A stretch of DNA of 44,241 nt, from NCBI GenBank assembly GCA_000277445.1, contig AJWJ01000153.1, positions 1 through 44,241 of the forward strand. The letters run 5' to 3'. The stretch comes from Polysphondylium violaceum. Lineage: Eukaryota > Evosea > Eumycetozoa > Dictyosteliales > Dictyosteliaceae. The translations under genes were made by a program, and so were the position numbers. The notes under the pieces were generated by a model that saw only the letters and a program-made list of their open reading frames with translations, ran no database searches and was not told the origin of the DNA. Below, piece by piece: positions 11,160-22,525 of this stretch. The number at the start of each line of letters is the position of its first letter. Positions within the stretch are counted from its first letter, which is position 1.

Positions 11160-14100
11160 TTAATATAAATAAGAAATACCTTGGGCATATTTCTTTAATT
11201 CAATGTCACACTCTTTAACACTTTGTGGAGTGTTGTTGAAGATACTAGAAATAACATTTAGATCAAAAGTTGGTCTCAATATTTTCTGTCTATTGATGAG
11301 AGTATTTACTAAAAATTGACCCATAAACATTTCACTCTCTTGGCTGAGGGGAGGGTAGATTGGATTTACAATTTGTGAGGTTTTTAATATTTTTGTAATT
11401 TGTGGATCATTGAGTTGTTGGTTGGCTTGTGAAATGATGTTGAAACTGTCGACTAGCAATTGATTGATTGGTGGGTCTGCGCCTTTGACAATGAGTGCGT
11501 GAAAGTTTGGATTTGATGAGCACTTGAGGATCGAGTCCAACATGTAGGGATTGATATCGTTTTTAATGGATTTGAAATCCTTTTCCAAAAATTTAAATAT
11601 AATTTCCTTTTGATTTTGGTTCAAGAGGGCCTTAAAGAGGCCTTGATAGAAATAGAGGGGACGGACTTTGGATTTCTCTGTTTGATTTAAAATGGTGAAC
11701 CATTGATTTAAATTGGATACTGGCGGGATGGGGAAGAGCTTTGAGTAGAGTTCTACACCCAATACGATGGTGATTGGACAAAACTGGCCCTCAAAGCTAG
11801 AGAATATATCTTGGGCTTCTTGAAGAAGATTTCTTTGGATGAGGAGTTTGAGGAGCGATTTCTTTACGTATTCGCCATACTCGGCGGTGGATTTCATCTC
11901 CATGGTTTTTAGTGTAGGCACAACGATGCTGGTGTCGATGGTGGGGGCGTCTTGGGAGAGGAATTTATTGAAAATGTAGGGAATGGATTTAATCTTCATG
12001 TCAAGTGTTAGGATGAGATTGATTAGTGTCATACAAATATCAAGTCTTCCACGGTCGGCTAAGGATTGGAGGATAGAGTCTACAATGTTTTGAGTGAGAA
12101 AGGCGGGAGATTCTTGTTGAATGAGTGCAAGTGCATTGTCAATATCACTTCTGATCAAATTGTCATAGAAGTTCATATTATGGACCATGGCTCGAATAAA
12201 TGTGGGGGTGTGATTCAAGAGATAGAGATACTTTTCCTTGTCAACCTCTAATACCAAGAGATAGCCTTTCAATAGCAATGTGCCTTGTGGCATAAAACTA
12301 TTGGAATAGGAGGCAAGGATTGTTTCAATAATTTTGTCGATATCACGATTATCGATGCTGAGCTGGAGATTAATATCGGCGTCAGACATGGTGATTTTAA
12401 CATTCTTTCCATAGATACTATCTTTGGAGAGAGGAAGGTGGCTTGCAAAGTAGGGATTATATACACGTCTCTTGAGATCAACAATGGATGCACTGCCTCT
12501 ATTGTTGTTGTTGTTATTGTTGTTGGTGGTTGTTTTTGATGAAAGGATCTTTAGTTGAATTTGATGGTGGAGGTGTTTTTGGAGTTTGAGTTGAGCATCG
12601 TTGGTGATAGGCGAGTTGAGTTGTTCCATTTGTTGTTGCTCCACTAAAAAGTTTTCAATGAATGAAATGGTTTGGTCGATATTGAATGGCTCGTAAAATG
12701 TAAACTCTTCGGTTTTGAGGAGTTCGTATCGTTGATGTCTCCAAAAGTCTTCCAATTTAATTTGGTTGTGGAGATTGTGGAAGGCAATGAAACGCGAGTA
12801 GAGGATGGGCGATGGCGAGATTTGGTACTTCATTGCTCTCTCAGAGTACCAATGGAGGGCGAGGTCATAGTGGCCAAGTTGAAGGAAATTTCTAATGATT
12901 TGGTCGGTGATCATGTCAATGTATGTGATGGGCATCGATTCGAGCTTGCCGATGAGCATTTGAAAGATTTCGGTGTTTTCCTTGATTTGGTTGTAAAAGA
13001 TAAGACTAGAGAAACGGTTGGCCTTGGGGTCGAGAATCGAGGCGTGGTGGACCACCTGCTCGAGACCTTCACGATGGTTTTGTGCGATACACAGTGAGAT
13101 GATGGATTGGAGGGTGGGGATGCTGGGTTGGATGTTGTTGTCTTGCATGTGTTTGAGTAGAGACAAACACTCTTTGAGATCGTTTCTAAGAATGGCCTTT
13201 TTGATGACCTTTAAGTGGAGCAACACTTGATCGCTGGCATTGTAACGCGACAACAATAGGGCGCCAATGCTGTGGTCTTGAGACGAGATGATGGTCTGGA
13301 GTAACTGCATGTCGACCAAACGCTCTTGGAAGAGATAGTCCATGATATTGGTAATCTCGTCAAAATCGAGGGCCTTTAGAAAGTTTGAAAAGAAGATGCT
13401 CTCTAAAAAGACGGGGAAATCTTTGATGTTGGTCTTGAGGAAATCGACTGCCTCTTTCTTTTGATTGGTCTTGATGTAGTACTGTATGATCGAGTTGAGG
13501 TTGTTTCTAATTTTACTGGGGACGAGGTTAAAATAGTAGAGAGCCGACTCCATGTCGCCCAGATACACATAGGCATCGACCAAAATGTTGTAGGTTGTGT
13601 TTGGGTTTTTCTCCAATCCGCTCTGATCCAGACGAGCCAATAGATTGTCTACATTTTGCTTCATGTTGGATATGGTGAAATACTTTATCAATGTTTCAAA
13701 GGTGGTTAGATTCATTTCAATCTTTTTCGCATAACATATGTTCATCAACTTAGATACATTTAGTACATTGTTGACCGACACAAATTCCTCTAAAAACAAG
13801 TTTACTATATCTATGTTTGCCAAATATCCATTGCTAATAGTCCAAACAAACAATACTTCAATATCATGATGTTGGAATCTCTTTAAATTTAAACTCTGCT
13901 GTAATCTATTATAAGAGGAGTATAGTTTGTTTGTTAGTTTGTCGTACTATTATTACTCTTGATCCACAATCACACATACAATGCTAATGCTGCTTTTTGG
14001 TCAGTTTTAAACAATTCTTTTGTTTTTGAAATCAGTACCATTTTATCCATCTGGCCCATTTTTATATTGTTTGGTTTTCTATTATAAGAGTTGTTGTTGT

Positions 14101-14392
14101 TATTGTTGGTAAAGTTGTTTTTATTCTCTGTATTCTTTTTCTTGTGAAACTTGAATACTGCAAATTCATTTGTATTGCTGCCTCCACTAGGTCCATTCGA
14201 GGTTGTTGTATATTTATTTCTGTCATTACTAAACAAAGTTTTGTATAGTAGATTTGATGTAGTTTGTGTTTGGTTTGCATGATATGGCAGACCAGACGAC
14301 GACAATGACATCGTTGTCAACTGTTGAATGATCGATGAAGTCGAGATACAAGCAATCTGCTTTGTCGTTCTACTGTTTGTCAATCTATTCAT
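11160..14392 (-). CDS. Mitochondrial PPR-like repeat protein (paralogue B)
   Basis: Two exons, 14392-13980 and 13905-11160 (74-base intron, GTATGT...ATAATAG), give 1052 residues. The N-terminus (MNRLTNSRTTKQIACISTSS) is a good mitochondrial presequence. An in-frame ATG at 14452 would add 20 hydrophobic residues and is less attractive. Tandem helix pairs include TYNILVDAYVYLGDMESALY, a textbook PPR motif, and IIRNFLQLGHYDLALHWYSE, which matches a block in paralogue A (4241-7998). A second matching block (LIRSDIDNALALIQQESP against FIKRDISNAMTLLAQENP) lies further on. The intron falls at the equivalent residue and the same phase 2 in both. The expected role is binding mitochondrial RNA for processing, stability or translation; the target is unknown. 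Unlike A it lacks the low-complexity C-terminal tail. The 3' ends of this gene and the beta-helix gene are 162 bases apart. Confidence 0.82.
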
Positions 14393-14735
14393 TGTTGTGC
14401 ATATATATATCTGTATCTGTATGTAATTATCTATATTAAATAGATTTACCAATGATAAAAAACGAGTGAAAACCTAATTATGATTTTTTTTTTTTTTTCT
14501 ATTTTTTCGTGATTTGAAAAACGAGTTTTGAAATTTCATCGAGATATACATCGTACCCCATGATAGGGTGGGATATGTGTGGTGAAAAGGAGGATTCACA
14601 AAAGTATGCAGATAGTATGTTTATTTCCTAACAAGGAATGCGCTGTCTGGCATTGAAGAAAATTTGAAAATACAACAAAATGAAAAAGAAAAAAAAAATT
14701 TGAGAAATTATCAGATATATTAAATTTTCAACAAT
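14393..14735. promoter_or_regulatory. Divergent promoter region of PPR gene B and TFIP11
   Basis: These 343 bases separate two divergent start codons. They contain a T run (14486-14498), a GC-richer island (14546-14580) with an imperfect ACCCC...GGGT inverted repeat, and A-rich DNA before the TFIP11 ATG. No gene was seen. Confidence 0.5.
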
Positions 14736-17130
14736 ATGAATTATGATGATCAAGATATAGAGTTTAATGAATATATAGGTGGTGAAAAAGGTATTTATTG
14801 AACGGTTATTTAGGATTGTGGTAGATATTAATATAATGACAATGTATTTAGAACCAAAGAAAAAGAGAAGATATACGAAAGATGATGCAATCTATGGTGT
14901 GTTTAATGAATACTATATGGATGAAGACGAAGATTTATCAGAGGAGTATTTGAAACAATATAAAAAGGGACCGGTGGGATTCGTGTCTAGCGGTCATTAC
15001 GAACTAAACGAAGACAATCAAAAGAAACCTGGCGACGATGATGAAAAGGAAAAAGAAGAAAAGAAAAAAGATAAGGAAAAGAAAAAGAAAAAGGACAAGA
15101 GCAAGAAGAGCAAGGGGAATAGTGGAGCGTCGACAGCAACAACAAACGATGCTTCTGATAAGAAATATACAGGTATAGGTTTATCGATCCTGGCGAAAAT
15201 GGGGTACAAGAGCGGAGGTCTGGGTAAAGAGGGCACTGGTATGGTGGAGCCTTTGAAAGTCTATGTTAGACCCAAAAACATGGCCCTAAACGAGACAATA
15301 GACTCTAAGCAAGAGAGCGACGATAGTGGTGACGATAGTGGCGTTGATGAAGGTGGTGATGGAGTCTCAAGTACAGCCAAACGATCTCTGGGATGGAAAA
15401 AGAGTAAACCCAAGGTAAAGTATGATTTGGATGACCATAGTATAGAAAAGAATGAACAGCAACAACAGCAACCACAGATTATATTGGATATGCGTGGACC
15501 AGAGGCAAGAATGTATGCAGGTGCACTCGACAAACTGGGTCTTCAGGCCGATGGCAGTAACGTGATATCGTCGGGACCGCTCTCTGAGCTCAAACACAAT
15601 GTAGGCCTATTGGTAAACTTGAAAAAGATAGATATCAACAACACAGACAACAAACTAAAGCACGAGCGAGACAAGGTCAAGACCCTGACAAACGGATTGG
15701 AGAGATTGCGATTGACCATCGATAACGACAGACAACAGATCACCAAGGTCAAGAGCATTCTCGAAACAGTGTCCTCGTGCAAGACAGAATTGTCGCAGGG
15801 CACACTGACCACCAAAACCCTTTACAAGGCCTTTAAGGGCCTTCTCGACAAATACCCACGCGAGTTTCAAAACTTTAAACTGTACAACATGGACAAAGAG
15901 CTTTTGGTGCCTCTGTTGAAAAAGGAGCTGGCCCAGTGGAACATTGGAGAAAAGCCTTTACAACCCATCAAGGAATTCAGACGATGGAAAGAGCTGTACG
16001 ACAGCTGCACCTCAGTGCTGGGACAAGAGCTGGACAACTACTTTATTCTCATTCGAGACCTGATCTTGCCGCCCCTCAAGCTCTATCTACGGTCCCAATG
16101 GCAAGTAAAGAAGCCCAAAGACGCCGTGTATCTCATTAGCGTGTGGTACGAGCTGTTGCCCGAGGTAATCTCGGAGGCCCTGCTCGAGCAATCGGTGCTC
16201 CCCAAGCTCAAGATGGAAATAGAGCAATGGAACCCCCGAACCGATCCTGTGCCCATCCACGAATGGGTCCTGCCCTGGACTAACTTTCTCAAATCCGAAC
16301 TCGAGACATACTACCCCTCCATCCGACAAAAGCTCATCTCCATCCTTGTTGAATGGCAGCCCCAAGACCTGTCGGCTCACCACATCCTCATCCATTGGAA
16401 AAACACATTTGAAGGCAACTCGATGGAATCGCTCATCAATCGTTCCATTGTGCCCAAACTCGCCAACGCCATCAAGGAATTTGATATCAATCCCACTCGT
16501 CAAGATACTCTTGACCCATTGAAATGGTTGTTTGTCTGGCTCGATCTCATCAACCCACGCACCATCCTAGACATACTCGATAAACACTTTTTCCCAAAAT
16601 GGCATATGGCCCTCATCTCCTGGCTCCAACAACCCTCTGCTGATTTTGAAGAGATTTCCAATTGGTACACTGGATGGAAGAAAGAGTTTCCCGCCGAAAT
16701 CAGTTCCAATGATCGCATTAAATCGCAATTTAGCATTGCTCTCTCCTTTATGAAGAAAGCCATGTCTGGCGAAGATATCAGAGACATTACTCCACAAAAG
16801 ATTGAGTCTATTATAAATAGCTCACTGTCATCTTCCTCTGCACCAAGCCAAAGCGTTAAACCCAAATCATTAAACACCAACACCACCACCAACACTCAAG
16901 ATAAAAGCCAGGGATCAACCAAAGATATGTTGGAGCATTGGGCAGCGACCAATGGTTTACTATTTATGCCATCACCTCGAAAGACAGACACCGGGCAACA
17001 GATTTACATGTTTTCAAGCACACCAATCATCATAGAAAGAGATGTCGTCATGCACTACACGGGAAACAATAAATGGGTTCCAGCAAATTTACAAACCCTC
17101 TTGGAAGAAGCCATCCAACAAAAGAAATAA
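14736..17130 (+). CDS. tfip11: TFIP11 / Ntr1 (Spp382) G-patch spliceosome disassembly factor
   Basis: An 18-codon first exon (14736-14790) and exon 2 (14852-17130), separated by a 61-base intron (GTATTT...ATTTAG, phase 1), give 777 residues; human TFIP11 has about 837. The N-terminus reads MNYDDQDIEFNEYIGGEK, then EPKKKRRYTKDDAIYGVF, matching the family's 'TKEEATYGVW' element. A Lys/Glu-rich linker follows. The G-patch (about residues 125-164) has GIGLSILAKMGYKSGGLGK. The C-terminal GCFC-type helical domain contains signature blocks WNPRTDPVPIHEWVLPW, HFFPKWHMALISWL and a final WVPANLQTLLEEA. The family protein activates the DEAH helicase Prp43/DHX15 through its G-patch to dismantle post-splicing lariat complexes in the nucleus. 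Codons in the middle of exon 2 are strikingly GC-rich for this genome. Starting at an ATG inside the intron (14779) would replace the conserved acidic N-terminus, so the spliced start is preferred. Confidence 0.93.
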
Positions 17131-17335
17131 TAAATTATTAGTTACCACCTACAGCACCTACTGGTATTATAGTAGGCGTATGTAGTGTATTTTGTAATAT
17201 TCTACATTCACTCTATTCATGCATTCCTCATTCCTGGGGCCTTCTCGAGGCCTCAAATTAATTTTTTAATTTCTCAAAACTTCACCACTCTCACATGCGC
17301 CCAACGCCACAAGTTGATTCAGAAGCACACATATC

Positions 17336-18185
17336 ATGGGTTTATCAAACAGTAATGGAATATATAGATTAATTAAAACAGCTGAACGGTTGTTAGGCAG
17401 TCCCAATAGGGCTAGTGCTATGACTGATTCTCATCAGCATCGTCAACAAATGAGTCAAATTACAGATAGCTTGAAATCGATTATAAAGGATATCAATTGC
17501 ACAGATTTATATATCAATGAAGAGCAACCAAACTTGACAGCACTCAAACCAAAGAACAAGAATACAGTATACTACTATCCTATACTCGAAAACAATATGT
17601 TTACATTGGGTATCTTTGCATTCCCGCCACACACTCACATGCCACTCCACGATCATCCGCAAATGACTGTGTTGAGTAAAGTTTTATACGGGAGTGTGTA
17701 TTGTCAACAATATGATTGGAGAACGTATGTGTATCTATATCTAATATGTAATACATACAAACTAGCAATGTTTATTAATCATATAAATCAGTACACCAAA
17801 GTTAGTGAGAGAAGCTGGAGAAGTGAGTATTCAGGGTCAAGTCGATTATTTGGGAGAATCAGTCATCACATCACAGAGTCAATATAAGACCACATTGCCT
17901 CATCGAGGTAATATTCATTCATTTGCAACCAAAGACGAACCAGCTGCCATGCTAGATCTCTTGTATCCACCTTATGATTTTCGCACTCGTTTCTGTACCT
18001 ATTATAAACCTGTAGAACTTGATAATAATAATAATAATCCTACAAATCAAACATCATCAACATCGCAACCAATAGTATTTCAATCGTATAGTGCGACAGA
18101 ATTCAATTGTGAGCCTGGTTCCCCTCACACAGGTTTGACTCTCCTAAGAGATGAAATATTAAAAGAATTTAATAAATTAACATAA
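17336..18185 (+). CDS. ado: ADO/PCO-family thiol dioxygenase
   Basis: Two exons, 17336-17724 and 17792-18185 (67-base intron, GTATGT...AAATCAG, phase 2), give 260 residues, close to human 2-aminoethanethiol dioxygenase (about 270). The cupin core has PLHDHPQMTVLSKVLYGSVY, nearly identical in layout to plant cysteine oxidases, followed by YDW. Iron-ligand candidates are H105, H107 and H172 (in LPHRGNIHSF), the three-His set of the family. AAMLDLLYPPYD and a late EPGSPHTG match the conserved C-terminal half. Family reaction: O2-dependent oxidation of a thiol to sulfinate, on cysteamine or on N-terminal cysteines of proteins, the latter marking them for Arg/N-degron decay as an oxygen sensor. 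Which substrate is used here cannot be read from sequence. The N-terminal helix (IYRLIKTAERLL) resembles that of ADO. Confidence 0.9.
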
Positions 18186-18530
18186 CAAGTGATTTAAAAT
18201 ACAACTTTTTGTTTATTTGATGGAGAGTTAAGATATGACACATCACACATCAAGCAATGATAAAGTACACCATCATTCTCTAAATATAAACGATTCAGGA
18301 TATGTATATAAAAAATGAAAATCTTAGAACAATTAACTTAATCAATAACTATTACTGAAGAAGCTAATAATCCTAAGGTTCCCATTTCATAAGCGATATA
18401 ACATGAAATCTGTTCACTTCATTATAAATAAAAAATAAGAAAATGCATTGATTTTTTTTTTTTTTTTTCATTAAATTACTTTTTTTTTGTGATCTTCAAA
18501 TCGATATATATAGACATAGATTAATATAAA
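18186..18530. other. Spacer between thiol dioxygenase and translin genes
   Basis: AT-rich spacer with a T run (18452-18468), another T run (18481-18488) and ATATATATAGA just before the translin ATG, likely the translin core promoter. No coding signal was seen. Confidence 0.5.
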
Positions 18531-19268
18531 ATGGATGCATATGAATCAGTATTTCAAAAGTTTACAGTTGAACTTGAACAAGACTATGAGACTAGACAAA
18601 ACATTAAAAATATAGTTACATTAATAGATCAAACAGAGAGAAAAGTAAATCTATTGGTTCAATCTTATCATCAAGCAAACTCTTCTGTTAGTTTTACTCA
18701 AGTAGTTGGTGAATTACAACCAATTAAAAACCACTTTAATGACTTGAAAGCTTTAATTAAACCATTACTTTGTTACAAGTAAGTGTTGATGTTATTGCTA
18801 TATTGCGTGATCATGATCTATTTATTAACGAATCAATCGTTGTAATTAACAACAAACAGATATAGAGATCATTGGAAGAGTCATATGTCAACACTATCAT
18901 TTTGCGTCTTATTCTCCAATTGGGTCGACAACAAGACCTTGTTGAAATTGGAAGAGGTGCAAGCTATTTTTGGATTGGAACCATGTGCACCAGGTGTTTT
19001 GACCATTGAATTGGAAGACTATTTGCTCGCCCTCTGCAATATGACCAACGAGCTCAGTAGATATTGTGTAAATTGTGTTATCAAAGAAGACTATCAAACT
19101 CCAGGCAAAATTTCAACTTTTGTCTCTGACATCTTTTCAGGATTCAGATTGTTAAATTTAAAAAATGACATTATTAGAAAACGTTATGATTCCATGAAAT
19201 ATGATTTAAAGAGAATCGAAGAAGTTGTATATGATATAAGTGTTAGAAATTTAAATAAAAAAGATTAA
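18531..19268 (+). CDS. tsn: Translin
   Basis: Two exons, 18531-18778 and 18860-19268 (81-base intron, GTAAGT...AAACAG, phase 2), give 218 residues; human translin has 228. The protein is all-helical. Family landmarks are YRDHWKSHMSTLSF (human YRFHEHWRFVLQRL), EVQAIFGLEP, LELEDYLLALCNMTNELSRY-like residues, and a strongly conserved end, FSGFRLLNLKNDIIRKRYDS followed by VVYDISVRNLN. Translin forms octamers that bind single-stranded nucleic acid and, with TRAX, makes the C3PO endoribonuclease that removes passenger strands in RNA silencing and trims tRNA fragments. Translin itself lacks catalytic acidic residues. A TRAX gene is not in this window. The start is the only ATG preceding the conserved helix. 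Confidence 0.93.
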
Positions 19269-19528
19269 ATAAATTATTATTATATGTTAACCATCTGTAC
19301 TTGTATTGAAATCAACAGCAACAAGATTTCCCTCCATATTTGATGATTCAAATTCAAATTCAAACAAAAACAGATATATGTATTTATTGAAAATAACGGC
19401 TTTATATAGATTTTAAAATAAATAAAATACTATTTAAATTTATATATCTTTATCGCATAAATGATGATGAACATCGATAAAAATGGAAACATAATAAGTG
19501 ATCAGCTTGATGCCATTTCTGATGTTAC

Positions 19529-19549
19529 ATGAAAAACTGAATTTTTCAT
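19529..19549. repeat. 8-bp inverted repeat
   Basis: ATGAAAAA at 19529-19536 and TTTTTCAT at 19542-19549 pair perfectly around a 5-base loop. Chance is possible in DNA this AT-rich. Confidence 0.35.
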
Positions 19550-21214
19550 CGGTTGTATATTTTATCTGTGCAATAGATATAAAAATAGGATATCCATGTA
19601 ATAATTCGAAAGTGATAGAATCAATTGTATATTTTCGAAAATATAAATCTCATTCACACCCCCACATACCACACCCACACTACGATAAACACCACACAGT
19701 CAACACACAAAATTGAGTAAAACACAAATATATTTATATACATGTATATCACTCTCCCCCCCTTTTCTTGCTTTCTATGACACCCACACACGAACCCACA
19801 CTCCATATCTAGATATGAAACTAGTAAACACAGAAAGAACATGATTGAATTTTAGAGAATTGTGAGTATGTGTATGATTATTTCATGAAAGCGGAAGGTG
19901 TAAATTGGTGGTGTATCAAGTGTGCTTTCCATATACATCAATAACAACACAACAACAACAACAATAACAATAAATTTCTTTTATTATAATCCCAGAAAAA
20001 AAACAAACAAAGAGACAGAGTATTGCAATCTAGCCAGTGTTTATGCAATTATTTACCCAAAAACAGGATTAGTATAGAGTAAAAATAATAATAGTTTGAA
20101 TAGATTTATTGTGTTGTTTAGCTGTTTTATTTATATATAATACTACCAATAGTGCAGTTCCATCTGTGTTGTCATTCATGTTGCTGATTGTGTTGTCTTT
20201 TTTAAATCAATAGATATTGTTATTGGTTTCATTTTAATTATTCGATCTTTTTTCTCTAAGAAATCAGTAATATTTAATTATTGACCAACTTTTAAACCTC
20301 AAGTTATAACATCAAATTATATATCTTAAGAATATTTATTATTTCTTTTAGTTTAATTTAAAAATCATTAAATCAATTGAGGTAAAAATCTTCATCATTT
20401 AGTTTATGTTTAAAATTGGCCAAGTAAAGATACACTCCCACAAAATCATTAAATCATGTCATAGACTTTCTATTCCCATTCTCTCACCAAAAAAAAAAAA
20501 ACTATTTTATCATAAAATCACTCCCCCCAAACCCACTTCTCACATAACCATTGAATCCTTTTAAAATACAATCACAAAATTTAGGATTCCAATCAATGAT
20601 ATGATACTAAAAAAATCATCTATTTTGGGATCTTAACGGTCATTCATAATTGATTGATCATTATTTGACTTTTGTTTGTTTTTTTTTGATTTAAAATTTA
20701 TTGTTGCATTCTATCATATGTCATATAATCACGCACACAGTTATGAAGTGATTAATTCGTCTGTATTGTAGCTCAAACTTAAATATATCTCGAGAATACT
20801 GTTGTTTCATATTTATCTATTCTACAATAGGTTCTTTGAATTCTTATAAAATAACACCTAGAGTATGTGTTTGTCATAATATTGAATAAACAAACAAGCA
20901 AATGTATTGTGATTGTGTGTTTTAGTAATCGATAGTTTTTTATTGGATTTAATGATTACCCGATAATATTTAAATATATGGTGTGTGTGTTTGTTGGTTA
21001 ATCTATTTTATTTCACAAAAACACACGCTCACACTCCTCCCCACCCATTTTGTTTTTGTTTTTTTTTAAATGTCAAAATTTAAATAATCTGTTTTAAAAC
21101 TCTATTCGGAGTAGTATATGCATTTATGGTGTATGTGTTTGTATTATTAGTATTCAAACAGAATAGGTGTGTTTGTGTGGGTGCTTATGGATGATATTTT
21201 TATTTTAAAAGAGA

Positions 21215-21268
21215 AAAAAGTGTAATCGACACTAAAAATCAGTCGGTTTTGAACCAATTACACTTTTT
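21215..21268. repeat. 12-bp inverted repeat with two internal mini-hairpins
   Basis: AAAAAGTGTAAT (21215-21226) is perfectly complementary to ATTACACTTTTT (21257-21268). Inside, CGAC (21227-21230) pairs with GTCG (21242-21245), and GTT (21246-21248) with AAC (21252-21254). The segment can therefore fold as a three-way junction. It is the longest perfect stem noticed in the spacer. Confidence 0.5.
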
Positions 21269-22143
21269 AGTTTGGTTTTTTAATAAATTTTAAAACTTTT
21301 TTTGTATTGTTGTATAATTATTGGTATTTTATGGTTGATATTTAAAGTAAATAATGAAACAACCCCACACACATACACATCATCGTTTTTCCCCATCCAT
21401 ACTTTACTACACAGCCACCAATTCACACCCTACTACCCCCAAAACATTCACACACCTAAACTAGATTGTTTTTAAAATAATAATTTATCCAGTGGAATTA
21501 ATTTCCATATTGGATTTAAATGATTATCAGTGGTGATAATACCAATATATCTAAAATAATTTGTAAATTTTAAAAATTAACTTGGTTTAGTGTTCTTTTA
21601 ATGTTGTGTATGAGCTGGGTGTGTGTTGTGTTTTGTGTGAAAGGTGTGTGTCAATATATTATTTCATATGTACATAAAAAGAAGTATTTGTATATATGTA
21701 CACTCACACATAAACAAATTTATGCTGAAAACAAAGAAAGGAAAGGAAACACAACATTATATGTCTTTTTTAAAAAAAAAACAATTAATTTAATTTTTAT
21801 TTTATGTAATATTTAATCTTTTTCTCAATTATTCAATCACACCCACATGTTGTTTGTGTATCATTAATCATTATTTTCATCATCACCAAAAACCACCTAA
21901 TCAACAAAGAGAAAAACATTTGATAAAAAAAATCGATTCACTTGTTTATTTTTTTTTTTTGTGTGGGGATTAACATTGTATTATTAGTAACAAAAAAAAT
22001 TTTAAAAACAATTCACCATCAACCGAGATTCATAGATGTTCCTTTTTAAACATAAATATTAATTGTTAATTTAATACAATTTAATTCAAGAAATAATATC
22101 CACAATATCTTTTAATCATCTTTTAATCATCGCTTATGATAGA

Positions 22144-22168
22144 CAAGAATAAAAAACTATTATTCTTG
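22144..22168. repeat. 9-bp inverted repeat
   Basis: CAAGAATAA (22144-22152) and TTATTCTTG (22160-22168) form a perfect stem with a 7-base loop. Just upstream TCTTTTAATCA occurs twice in tandem near 22107-22132. Confidence 0.35.
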
Positions 22169-22525
22169 ATCATTGTATAATTACAATCTATAGGGTATGG
22201 GAATAATATTATCTTACATTACTCATTACTTTTAACAAATTCCATACACCACTTTTTGGTTGTTTCATCTTACACCTCAGCATTTTTACTACCACCACCA
22301 CACCACTTTTTTTCATTTTTATGTACATTATTACAATTACAATGGATTGAAAATTATTCCTAACTCATATTCTTTTTTTATATCATTTAATATAGAAGTT
22401 TATATTTTTGCAATAGAATTTCTGAAAATAGTGGACAATAATTATTTAATTAATATTTAAATATTAATTATTATTATTAATCATCATCATCAAAAGATTA
22501 TTAAATAATTATATATTTATATAAA

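Larger units (their letters stand above)
19269..22525. other. 3.25-kb non-coding spacer upstream of the LRR-RGS gene
   Basis: Much the longest gene-free stretch here. It has long A/T runs, several CACCC/CACACCC clusters (19655-19680, 19782-19800, 21024-21048, 21361-21460, 21838-21848) and GTGTGGGTG on the other strand near 21175. There are short open frames of Cys/Tyr/His-rich low complexity at 21601-21816 and 22260-22460, and three hairpin-forming inverted repeats (19529-19549, 21215-21268, 22144-22168). No conserved protein was seen. The likely content is a long developmental promoter and 5' leader for the + strand gene at 22526. Confidence 0.55.

Noticed and set aside
16087-16503. 138-codon minus-strand open frame
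   Set aside because: It lies within the conserved GCFC-type region of TFIP11. The GC-rich codons there simply leave few stops on the other strand.
21601-21816. 71-codon open frame in the long spacer
   Set aside because: Cys/Tyr/Lys-rich simple sequence with no domain, no promoter and no splice context.
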